DNA from: Undaria pinnatifida
Lineage: Eukaryota > Sar > Phaeophyceae > Laminariales > Alariaceae
Assembly: GCA_012845835.1 (NCBI GenBank)
Contig: JABAKD010000002.1
Span: 4,046,001-4,110,000, forward strand
Reading direction: 5' to 3'
Length of the DNA stretch: 64,000 nucleotides
The first letter of the stretch is position 1. Each line of letters opens with the position of its first letter. The translations under genes and the position numbers were made by a program. Positions 10,424-19,686 of this stretch are shown piece by piece. The notes beneath the pieces were generated by a model. The model was not told where the DNA came from. It worked only from the letters and a program-made list of their open reading frames with translations, and did no database searches.

Positions 10424-11452
10424 TTACTCGATGCCGTGTGCTTGCACCTGCTGGCGGAAGACGGAGACAGCATGTTCGTACAACACGATATCGAGATACA
10501 AGTGCTTTTTGATGTCCGAGTCTGTCCATGCGTCAAATGAGGATCGCGCCTCCTGCTCCTTGTACCGTCTGTCAACTACCTTCTTGCCCAGGGTATCGAA
10601 TAGCCCGTGCCAGTCGACCCCGGGCATGACCAGCGAGGCGTCAAAAAGCGACAGAGTGGTGTTAAACTCCTCCAAGATTCCAACCGCAGCGTACTTATCC
10701 CGAAGCAAGTCTTGCACTGGTTGCAGCATCTCGTATAGCGCCGCATCCGGGACATTGGTATTTCCGAGCTTCGAAGACGAGACCTGATGGTCGAGGTATA
10801 TCTTCAGCCAGTACCATCCAGGAACCTCGCTAACATTTTTCAGCTGTTGCGGCAGCTTTTGTCTTGCCGAGTCGGTTCTAGAGTAGGCCATGACATCGTC
10901 GGCGGAGACGAAGTGAACCGCAAACTGCCTCATCGCGAAGTTCCCCCAGTGCTCGGCGAACTCAACCAAGTCAACGTCGTTAGCATTGACAACCATCGAG
11001 GCGCAAACAGGATCACTTAGATGGCGCGGGTGCTTGCAGTAGTAATACGCCGAAACCAGACGCGAAACCGGGTGCCGAAACACAGTGAAAAACTTGCATT
11101 TTCCGTCGACGACGCCAGATCGGTGAAACGCCTCGGTGTATGCCCCAACGAGCACACGCCACTGACTCTCATTGGCTAGCTTCTGGGAGTAACTTTGTAG
11201 CACTTGCCCGCCCAGCTTCCAGTGTTTGGAGTCGTAGCTGGCGACGAACCTCGGAGTGAATCCCTTGCTTATGATGCCCTTCAAGGTCGACCCGCCTGTT
11301 TTCTGAAGGTGCATGAATAGCCAGCATTGTTTATTGGCCTCGGCCGTTTCCGAACTCTCGAGATATGGGGCGGCGCTTGCGGCCGCGCGTCGAGCGCCAG
11401 AGGCAATGCTTATCAGGAGCGTTCCACAAAGCACGAACCGAAGGGTTTTCAT
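10424..11452 (-). CDS. Carbohydrate sulfotransferase-like protein
   Basis: This is an uninterrupted 342-codon frame. Residues 1-30 contain a hydrophobic stretch (LRFVLCGTLLISIASGA), likely a signal peptide or short membrane anchor for the secretory pathway. Residues 47-56 read FMHLQKTGGS, a P-loop-like element typical of 5'-phosphosulfate binding in PAPS-dependent sulfotransferases of the heparan-sulfate 6-O type. Residues 125-139 (FRHPVSRLVSAYYYC) match the 3'-phosphate-binding strand and helix. Several N-glycosylation sequons (NES, NVS, NTT) fit a lumenal enzyme. The predicted role is transfer of sulfate from PAPS to a polysaccharide in the Golgi, with unknown acceptor. The start is the first ATG of the frame, just before the hydrophobic segment. 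No introns are needed. The HS6ST-like assignment is by motif and could be another branch. No regulatory signal is seen. A dispersed repeat begins about 130 bp upstream. Confidence 0.85.
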   Translation of the reverse strand: MKTLRFVLCGTLLISIASGARRAAASAAPYLESSETAEANKQCWLFMHLQKTGGSTLKGIISKGFTPRFVASYDSKHWKLGGQVLQSYSQKLANESQWRVLVGAYTEAFHRSGVVDGKCKFFTVFRHPVSRLVSAYYYCKHPRHLSDPVCASMVVNANDVDLVEFAEHWGNFAMRQFAVHFVSADDVMAYSRTDSARQKLPQQLKNVSEVPGWYWLKIYLDHQVSSSKLGNTNVPDAALYEMLQPVQDLLRDKYAAVGILEEFNTTLSLFDASLVMPGVDWHGLFDTLGKKVVDRRYKEQEARSSFDAWTDSDIKKHLYLDIVLYEHAVSVFRQQVQAHGIE

Positions 11453-11585
11453 CGCGCAAGGATCAAAAATGCTTCAGATTGCGCACGATTACTTCGTGTG
11501 ATTTATCCCGGCGGTCGTTATGTCGCTGATGCCCCTTAGATATCGATCGAACTGACCTGTGGTGGAGTAAGGCGGTAGTAAATGG

Positions 11586-12185
11586 TTGGGAATACGAACA
11601 TTAGATTCATACCTAAGTTAATGCGCATTCTATCCGAGCGATCTATTACCACGCGAATAAGACACGCAGTTGAATCTGCGGCGGACTTGAGATGTAATCG
11701 CAGCAGACTTGAGCATGTTCAGGTTGTCCCGTTCTTCCGGTGTTCTACCAGACTACGGGCATTGTTCCGTGATTGTCAAGTGTCGATCCAGCCAAGCATG
11801 ATCAATCTTTTTTCCTTTTCCTCTGTCTTTGACCCCAAGCGCCCACATTATTTTTCTGAGGTTCCTCACTTCAGGACCCTAAGAACTCCCACAAAATCTG
11901 ATTTGGGGAACAATTATCTGCCACCTGATGAAAGAGCACATGGAATAGGCACACAAGGAGAATCGTGCAGAACTAAATGGCCCATTTCCGACGATTTTGG
12001 GTTAAAGAGCTTCGTCATTCAGAAACCGAGTGAGAAGAAAAGTGCTACCTCTATCGTAGCACGCGTCGTTTCCAAACTATATATTTTTTTCCTCACCACA
12101 AGTGATCTTCGCAGACAACTACGGTGCCACCTCTGCATCTCTTTGCATAGAAGACAAAGCCTCTACAGACAATTTTATTAGGTTA
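11586..12185 (+). repeat. Dispersed repeat R3, copy 1 (interrupted by a MITE)
   Basis: It matches 15,338-15,735. Shared blocks include GTTAATGCGCA, TTGAATCTGCG, GTTGTCCCGTT, ACTACGGGCATTGTTC and GTCGATCCAGCC, then AAGCGCCC and TTTCCAAACT, followed by CACAAGTGATC. In this copy 224 bp of MITE-2 separate AAGCGCCC from TTTCCAAAC. The nature of R3 is unknown. It has no coding sequence. Confidence 0.7.
11845..12068 (-). mobile_element. MITE-2 copy a (one terminus lost)
   Basis: The right end ACCTCTATCGTAGCACGCG is the MITE-2 terminus. The inner block CCGACGATTTTGGGTT plus GTCATTCAGAAACC is shared with copies c and d. The left terminus with CTACGATAG is missing, and the sequence starts at TTTTTCTGAGGTTCCTC. 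The uninterrupted target is seen in R3 copy 2 at 15,618/15,619, so this is a filled site. Confidence 0.75.
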
Positions 12186-12471
12186 TGAGCCTCGACTTTC
12201 GATTCAAACATCGATCGGCACCCAGCGACATCTCATGGCTGTTTGTCGTGTCTTACCGGAAAGGATGAGAGAAAACTCTCAACAAGCCGACTACAGCATA
12301 AGCATCAGCATCAGAATCACTATGGGAGAGTCCACGCAAGCAGCGTCATTCCGTGACTCTGATACACATGCGTCATTCCCATGCGTCATTCCGGGATCTC
12401 TGATATTTTGGAAGAGCGTTCTTGCCCCGAACCCAAACTCATTCGTCCTCGTCCATCTACTATGAGAAGGC

Positions 12472-12708
12472 GCGTCTTACGATAGAGATGCACCGCTTTT
12501 TTTTCTGAGGTTCCTCGCTTTAGGAGCTTAAGATCGCTACCGGATGAAAAGTATAACTGCGACCGGATGAAAATTCCCATGGAGGCCTAATAATAGGTAT
12601 CCAATAATACTCGTTTTTAAAAATACCTATTTTCCGACGAAAGAGGAGATAGGAGCCCAAGCCATGTCGGACGAATAGTATTACCTTCATCGGTGCATGC
12701 GTTACAAG
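12472..12708 (+). mobile_element. MITE-2 copy b (degenerate)
   Basis: The left end GCGTCTTACGATAGAGATGC and the adjacent TTTTTCTGAGGTTCCTCGC correspond to other MITE-2 copies. The right end is diverged (ACCTTCATCGGTGCATGCG) but lies at the expected distance of about 237 bp. The inner TTTTCCGACGA block is also present. Confidence 0.65.
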
Positions 12709-12769
12709 TAGGCCTTCACGAGCTGTAACTCGCATCTAGGCCGCTGACGAAACGGACACTCCGTCCGGG

Positions 12770-14340
12770 GAAATGACCGCTGTCGAAACAGCAGAAAATG
12801 TACAGCTGGACGCAGGGAGTACTCCCGGGGACACGGCGCATCTGCTACCATCATCTACAGGATGTTCTACACTCTCAGCAGCAGCATCATTTTTACGGGC
12901 CACGGATGACATCATCTCGAATTTGCAAGACATCAAGAACTGCCACCGCGACAACCGTCTTCTCTTCAATTTCCTGTCCTTGAGCACATCGGGAGGTGCG
13001 GCCAGCTTTGGTCTACAATATAACTGAAACGAGATCAATATGAGAATGGGAAGGCTGCTGGGCATAGTATGGTTACAAAATATCAAATTCCTTCCGCCAA
13101 CGTAGACGTATACTGAAACAAGAACAAAATCAAATGGTAACGCCAGACGTGCAAGACCCAGACATTTTGATAAACGAAGTATACTCATTCGAGGGATGAA
13201 CTGGTATACATGGGAAAGGTATTCAACGACGACAGCGTATGATGGAAGGATTCACGGGTGAATACTTACAAATTTATTACAGCGCCGAAGCAGATGAGGA
13301 CCTCACACTCGACCGAGAGCTCTGATAACAATGCGCGACATGTGCGCAAATATAGATTTGCGAAACGGGCCTTCACCAAAAACGAAGGGGCGTGAATCTG
13401 CTATGGTAGCCACGTCAGCACCCCCAGCAGTATGGACCTGATCACACTGCAAAACGACAGGACATCGATTCGAAAATGCTTTAAACGCACGGAGACGACG
13501 TCGCGGAAAAACCCTCCTCCAACCCTTCGAAGAAAATCGTGCTGTATGCATAGCCTGCATAACACAAATTGCCACGATATTTGCGACTGTGGGTCTCGAA
13601 AGCGGGACGACGGCAAACGCCGTCGCCTCCGTTCCGGCCAACATAATGACCGGCATAATAACAGTCGCAGCGCTCACGCCAACACTGCCACAACTCCCAG
13701 TTCAAGAAAGCTAACATGGCTTACGTCCCACTGACACATGTTGCATCCGCTATTGCGGCTGGTATTACAGCAGCGACTTCTACGTCTTTCCTAACTCCTC
13801 CCTGTTTATCTTCACCTCCAGTCGGTGTAGGTATTTATTTCATCGCCGCGCCGCCGATAAACATCGCAACACAACCCGTCGAGTTCACCATGACTGCGGA
13901 TAGCGGAGTTTCTAGCAACTTTTTCGATAATATCCATCTATCATCAACGACCTCCGTCAAGCACTACACCGACGGCACCCCCATCACCACTCGAAGAAAA
14001 GGCTTAATGCCTTCGTGAATCACCTCGCTCTGGACGGGACAACAGCCGGCGGTACATCGGGTTCGAGAGATCAAGCTGTTGGGATGCCCCAGGCATGTTC
14101 TGAGGGGCTCGCTTCCACCTCCGAAAAGGCATAAACGTTTCCGGCTATACACATCTGGAAGGCAAGGAGATGACAGCTCGCATGGACTACTCATCAGGAG
14201 TGAATACGCCACCGAGAGAATGTTTTTCAAGCGGCTCAAGTACCTACAAATCGAGATGGATTGCTCTTTTAAATCGACAGCAGAGGATATAGCTCTCGGT
14301 GAGGGCTTGGATCGCTGGCTCGGTCGCCGAACCCTTTGAC
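12770..14340 (+). pseudogene. Probable LTR-retroelement relic with protease-like motif
   Basis: Frame-shifted plus-strand pieces look like an old retroelement polyprotein. A frame starting at 13,716 carries EFTMTADSGVSSNFFDN, where ADSG (13,896-13,907) resembles the aspartic-protease motif of copia-like elements. A neighbouring frame at 13,432-13,734 is Cys/His-rich and basic (CHDICDCGSRKRDDGKRRR), which could be a broken zinc-knuckle region. Upstream, 12,773-13,027 is open for 84 codons. No integrase or RT is recognised and no LTRs are found. The assignment rests on one short motif plus order, so it is tentative. Confidence 0.4.
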
Positions 14341-15337
14341 TTCCTCTTTGCTAGTCGTATGTACAGCGACATAGCCGAACGGCTGTCAAGTATCTCATGC
14401 GTATCTCAACTTGCATAGGATGAGCAAATATGGACGAGACTTGACCGTGTGCCAACCAAGGAGGTTATTATACCGCAGGTGTGATACGTTTTTACCCTTC
14501 GCCGGGGGGGGGGCGGGCATACAGTTACACCGGTCATACTTTCTTGAGCGGTGTACTTTTAGGTAAACTTGAAATTGATACTCGAGTAGAGCATATTACT
14601 TAGTACAAGCAGTTTGTCGAAATAAATTTACAACTGCTCGTCAGTTACCTATATGTACAGGTGGAACTAAGGGTTGTATGAACTGAACTCAACCATCGTA
14701 CAGCAATAAGCTACGCTCTACGGACAATGCGTACAACCGTTTATTCCAGAATGAAGGAGCAAAGATTCACAAAGACATTCTATCGTATGCTCTTCGGCGT
14801 ACGATTAATGCCATGCAAATAATTATGCAATGCGTATCGTAGGATCATATTGGGAAGACGTAACAAACTTGCAGCAGTGGTCTTTGTTTTCCTTTTCCAG
14901 GATATAGTTCGATGATGGACTATGACTACACCCATTATAGGTTGTTGCAGTACTATCTGTTTTCGTAGTTCGATTTTTTTCTTTTTTTTGAGGTACTGAT
15001 ATACATAAAACAAAGATGAATAGCGACATTTTTTGTTTGTGTCGTACTGGACACTTGTCCACCGTTTCCTCTGTTGTTTTAGTATTGTTTAAAGCCATTG
15101 GAAACATTAATGAAGCATGTTCAAAACCCAGGACACGTATCGTTGCGTTTCATCTTCAAGGGTGTTTATCGCTGGTAACTACACAAAACGTAGGAGTAAC
15201 GTATCTTACTAAGTTTTTTGTTTGTTTTGTACAATAGGAATAACATGACTACATCCGGTCAATACACAGGACAGAATATGCGAATATCAAAGTATAAGGC
15301 TTCTCTAGAAAAATGACTTTGCGTTTAGGGGGCGTGC
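14341..15337. other. No gene recognised
   Basis: Roughly 1 kb with moderate AT richness, a run of nine G (broken from a C and three more G) near 14,505, and short open frames only. Nothing recognisable is seen on either strand. Confidence 0.4.
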
Positions 15338-15735
15338 TGGGAATATGAACCTTGAATTGATATCTACGTTAATGCGCAGTCATTTTGAGCAATATTTCAG
15401 CATAAATAAGATAAGCAGCTAAAACTTACGGCGATTCTGACGTTGAATCTGCGTTGGAATTTCAACTTAATTGCAGAGTTGTGCATGTTGAGATTGTCCC
15501 GTTATCCTGGTGTTCTACCGGACTACGGGCATTGTTCGGTGAGGATCAAGGGTCGATCCAGCCCACCATGATCACTCTCCGTTCTTTCCTTTCCCTCTCT
15601 CTGTGGCCTCAAGCGCCCTTTCCAAACTGTTACTTTTATATCTTATCACAAGTGATCGCGAAAAACATGTCGGTGCAACCTCCACATCTCTTCACTTAGA
15701 AGAGAGAGCCTCCACACACACATTGGTGTCATCAA
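15338..15735 (+). repeat. Dispersed repeat R3, copy 2 (empty site)
   Basis: It is homologous to 11,586-12,185 but lacks the MITE-2 insertion. AAGCGCCC is followed directly by TTTCCAAAC at 15,618/15,619. The two copies differ at many positions, so the duplication is old. Confidence 0.7.
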
Positions 15736-15930
15736 GGACGTGAACGGCAGGTGATCGAGACCTCAAGGAACCGTAAATTTGAGGTGTTGTTTCAAACGTT
15801 CGGGATTCGTCACGCTTTCCATTATACTAATAAGTTGCGGCAGAAACCTTAAACTCAACAGAACAACATAGCTCACCCTGAATGTATGATACGCACGAGA
15901 GAGGATACTACTCAAGCGTTCCCCCACTTC

Positions 15931-15960
15931 GGCAGCCTCCGGCAGCCTCCGGCAGCCTCC
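15931..15960 (+). repeat. Three exact 10-bp tandem repeats
   Basis: GGCAGCCTCC occurs three times in a row without any change, which suggests recent slippage. No ORF of interest covers it. Confidence 0.9.
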
Positions 15961-16509
15961 AGCGCTTGTTGCGGGCCGCTGGCGATTATTCGTGCCCCGC
16001 AAAGGTACATAGCTTGGTGTTTTTGCTATATTTGCTGTTTCTTAGTCGGGGTTGGCGATACGAAGAACCAGGCATAGAGCCGTACTGAGTATCAAAACAA
16101 AAAAAAATATCAAACAAAATGTTAGTTTCGACCCACCGTTCCACTGCCCGATTTTATCGGAATGGCTTTAACTATGCATTGCGTGTCAGAGAAAATGCCG
16201 TGTATACGTATTTGCAATAAATTGGCTCGCGTCCCGCCCGATACCCGTCGTGGATAACGAGTACCCGAGGAACTATTCCCCGGATACGGTTTCCGGGTAG
16301 CCCGACGGTATCGAGGCGATTGCTCTCTATTGGTGGCGTTGAAAGATGATGTGTAGGATAGAGTGCCGGAGGATATCAAACTTTGCAAACACATTGTACA
16401 TGGTGATGCATTATTTCGAACATGAACCAAAACATCAGCTGTGAACATGGAGATAGCCAGCTGGAGACCACACCTGACTGTGCAAAATCGACCATCATAC
16501 GTCGCTGGA

Positions 16510-16630
16510 AGGTGGGATTGCCAAACCCTACGAGCCATAAGAATGAAAGTAACAACCGGAGGGGAGAATGAGCGACACCTGTGACCACGGCGTGTCCAGA
16601 AGGTCGCTGAGGGTAAGAAAAATTGACGAT
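16510..16630 (+). repeat. Possible fragment related to the SINE 3' half
   Basis: The order ATAAGAATGAAAGTAA, GGGGAGAA, CACCTGTGACCACGG, GTGTCCAGA matches the 3' half of the SINE-like copies at 34.0 and 37.1 kb. The tRNA-like 5' part is not found upstream. Confidence 0.35.
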
Positions 16631-16928
16631 TACACAGACATAACAGACCGAAAGTTGGCGGAAGGTGGGACGCTATCCGCCGCCTTCGCATCTCCACGAA
16701 AAAAAAAGGCAAGCCGACAAAGGACCCCCCCCCCCCTCATTCTGCCAAAATCACTCCACGCTCCCACCTACGCACAACACGGCCTGGTTCATAGAGCGCA
16801 CAGTAAAAAAACAGGTTTGATACAACAAACGATGTTGTGTATCGGTCAATATAAGAACCTGGTGTGTAGACCACGACTCACATACGATCATAATGGTGTT
16901 AGCTCAGGTGGTAAGTCAATAAGACGAC

Positions 16929-17164
16929 TGCTACGATAGAGGTACCACTCTTCGTCCCGAAATGGTTTCTGAATGACGGGGCTCCTTGACCCAAAATCGT
17001 CGGAAAATAGCATGATTCTTGTCGTGTACATATGTCATGGGAAGTTTCATCCGGTAGGCTGAGCGCTTGGTTTAGGGTTTCTCCAAACCAGGTTTTTGGG
17101 AGAGGCCTTAAGCTCCCAAGATGAGGCACCTCGGAATAGAAAGTGGTGCACCTCTATCGTAGCA
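16929..17164 (+). mobile_element. MITE-2 copy c (about 236 bp)
   Basis: The left end reads TGCTACGATAGAGGTACCAC and the right end GGTGCACCTCTATCGTAGCA, good inverted repeats. The interior begins TTTCTGAATGACGGGGCTCC with CAAAATCGTCGG, which occurs inverted in copies a and d. No coding capacity. Confidence 0.85.
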
Positions 17165-17673
17165 TGCTTCATGACATTACAGAGTTCATGCTGTAAACAG
17201 TGCAGCTTCGGCATTCCGGCTGGCGTTGAGATTTCGCGTCTAGAGCCTGGTTCACATTGTCGACAAAAAAAAGTTCAGGATAGCGAAAATTTAAAAATGC
17301 TGCCATAGCGTACTTTATACCAAGAATTTACGAATGCTTTTTTCGAGCAGACTACAGGTTATAGCCGTTGGCCTGTTGTGAGAGAGCACAAGATTTTTCA
17401 GCACAATTTCCGTGTTGCCCAACAGGCGCCGCGACGTCAGCTGCGCCCAGCTCACGACGCAGTGAGCGCCGTGAATCATGTATCACCACAAGGCAAAACA
17501 AGGCTGGGCGTGCTTGAGGCGGCAGAAAACGCAATGTTCTTGAGGCGCATTTTATTTGTTTTACGTGGGCGAAAATCTGTTCCAAGGCGCCTACGCGCCC
17601 ACTCGGTCAAATAAATGGTTCATATTTTTCGGGCGAGTATTTTCAAACGTAAACCATGTTTATTTATAATGGT
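17165..17673. other. No gene recognised
   Basis: The stretch between two MITE-2 copies has only short open frames on both strands, such as 78 codons at 17,378, and no motif is recognised. Confidence 0.4.
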
Positions 17674-17933
17674 CGACGCGTGCTACGATAGTGGTGCACC
17701 AGTTTTATTCTGAGGTATTCCTCAATTTGGGAGCTCAAGATCCCTCCCATAGACGTGATTTGGAGAGCAATGAAACTTTTATGATACCGGATGCCAAATC
17801 CCATTGCTCAGGTCCACGACGAAAATCATGAGAAAAGGACAAAGCGAATTTTCCGACGATTTTGGGTTGAGGAGCCCTGTCATTCAGAAAACATTTCAGA
17901 CGAACAGTACTACCTCTATCGTAGCCCGCGTCG
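17674..17933 (-). mobile_element. MITE-2 copy d (about 260 bp)
   Basis: The left end is CGACGCGTGCTACGATAG and the right end is CTATCGTAGCCCGCGTCG, an 18-bp inverted repeat with one mismatch. The next bases inward, TGGTGCACC on the left and ACCTC on the right, correspond to other copies. The interior carries TTTTCCGACGATTTTGGG and GTCATTCAGAAA as in copy a. This copy best defines the full terminus, CGACGCGTGCTACGATAG. Confidence 0.85.
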
Positions 17934-18329
17934 GCCAAGGAAGTGGTAAGAGAGGTCCCTTTTCGAGCGTTTTTCGGCTGTGGCTCGGGATAATCGCGCG
18001 AGTGACCTCCCTGTTCCTTTGCGATATTGGTCGTTCGTCCTGTTAAGATTTTGCCACATGAATCCGAGACGGAATGGTAAGCTACGCTACCCAGAAAACT
18101 GCTTGACGTCTACTTTTTTCATGGGGCACAGAGGCACTGGTGCGAGTGGCTTAACTCGCCGGTGGTGAAAGTCGGGGTACCCCCCCTACTGCTGCCTTGC
18201 TTTGGTACGAGGTTTCTGCCCTGATGCGAAACGCTTAGTCAACGCGATTCCACAGCCATCGGACAATGTGAGTTCCTGTTCCAGCGAGTTTTATCTTTGG
18301 TCGTGGTATTAGGCCTAAACTATTACCTG

Positions 18330-18699
18330 TGTTCGGTATAGCTTGTCTCAACGAAAAGCCTAGCAATAAATTACGGTTACATGCGTTGTGTCACGGAGGT
18401 AAGTTACAGGGATCGTCAGGTGGTATCACCCACGACCAGTCCCACGGGTATGTACGAGTAGGCACTATGCGAGGAGGTTTAGGTATTCGACTACGAGCGG
18501 TTGTTCCTGGGCTGTGGAGAGTTGACCCACATGACCTCACTCCACCTTTCCCCCTGCACTCGTCTACCCCTTTCCGGGCCGACATAATAAAGACATCTTA
18601 AACTATCTTCTACACACTGCGTGTTGCAGTGCCTCGCTCACAGCCTAGTGTTGCTGTTGGGAGCTTATCCATCCATCGCATATCAGCGCTATTTGAACT
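18330..18699 (+). repeat. 5' LTR of copia A
   Basis: About 370 bp, starting TGTTCGGTATAGCTTGTCTC and ending near TTTGAAC. It matches the 3' LTR after removal of the MITE there. It contains a partly broken form of the stem-loop seen in the other LTRs (GGTGGTATCACCCACG). Confidence 0.9.
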
Positions 18700-18737
18700 C
18701 GTTAACGAGACCTATTGGTCGAGCAAGCAGCCTGATC

Positions 18738-19683
18738 ATTCCGAGTGGACCCCCAGTTGATGGGTCGTCCGAGATAGACGACCTGACCAGACTCTTGAGG
18801 CTGCCGGCGGCGGACAGGAAAGAAGACCAAGATCGACGCATAACCGACCGAGAACTTCGACAAGACGATGAGTGACTGAAGACGCAGATTTTCAAGGATA
18901 TGCATCTCACAACTGCTGCGGTTAGTGAGGTTGCGTCTGGTGTTACTGGTGAGCGGGTCGCAACCGCTACCAGTGCACGGGGAGTAAGGGGAGTCCGCCC
19001 CAGTGGGAGTTTGCCAGGTCTTGGCGCGGCAAAAGGCCTGCCAAGGAGTGGTGCATGTAGCAGCGTAGATGGGCATAAGGCTGAAGTTGGTTCTCGCGAT
19101 TTTGGGAGTTGGAAGCAGTTGGTTGCTAAATTCAGTGGAAAGTCACAAAACTTTCCATTCATCATTGTGGAAGGAACACTTCGAGGTGTATACTTCCATG
19201 GTTGGGTGCCTGTCGGCGTTCCCCGTAGATCATGATATGATGATAGGCGACGTTACGAATAACACTCAATACATTCTCTCACAGGGTTTCAGTGAGGAAC
19301 ATATCAAAACAGCTGGAGTAGCTTGGACTTGCCCGACAGAGAGCGTTGTGAACCGTGATCTGCTTCGTAGATTGTTCGCAACAAAATCACCTAGTGCTGG
19401 CTGGAGAATGTTGTGTGATTGGTTCATGCCCAAGACCATGGCTGAACAGGTCAAGTGGTCGGTAGCGTTCTACTTCGCAAAAATAGAGAAGGGAGAAGAG
19501 CCCATGAAGAATTTTAGTCGGGTAGACACGATTGTTGGAGTGCTCGCGTCGCTAGGTGTGGTCAAGTCGGTAGCAGACGTCAACCGCAAGATCATCATGA
19601 CCCTCACATCAGACTATGAAATAGAAGAACGCACTATCTTGTACCGTGAGGATTTCACTCGAGCGGAGATCGAGAGCATCATA
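18738..19683 (+). pseudogene. gag: gag of copia A
   Basis: This encodes the nucleocapsid polyprotein region. The likely start codon, ATG in element C, is ATT here at 18,738. The N-terminal part is rich in Asp/Arg/Gln. A few extra bases near 19,150 shift the frame into 19,069-19,683, which carries the core copia-gag fold: WKEHFEVYTSMVG, MIGDV, WRMLCDWFMPKTM, FSRVDTIVG and EIEERTILYREDF. The frame meets TGA at 19,684-19,686, and the same frame then continues into the zinc-knuckle and protease region. The identical TGA is present in element C. Confidence 0.85.
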
Positions 19684-19686
19684 TGA

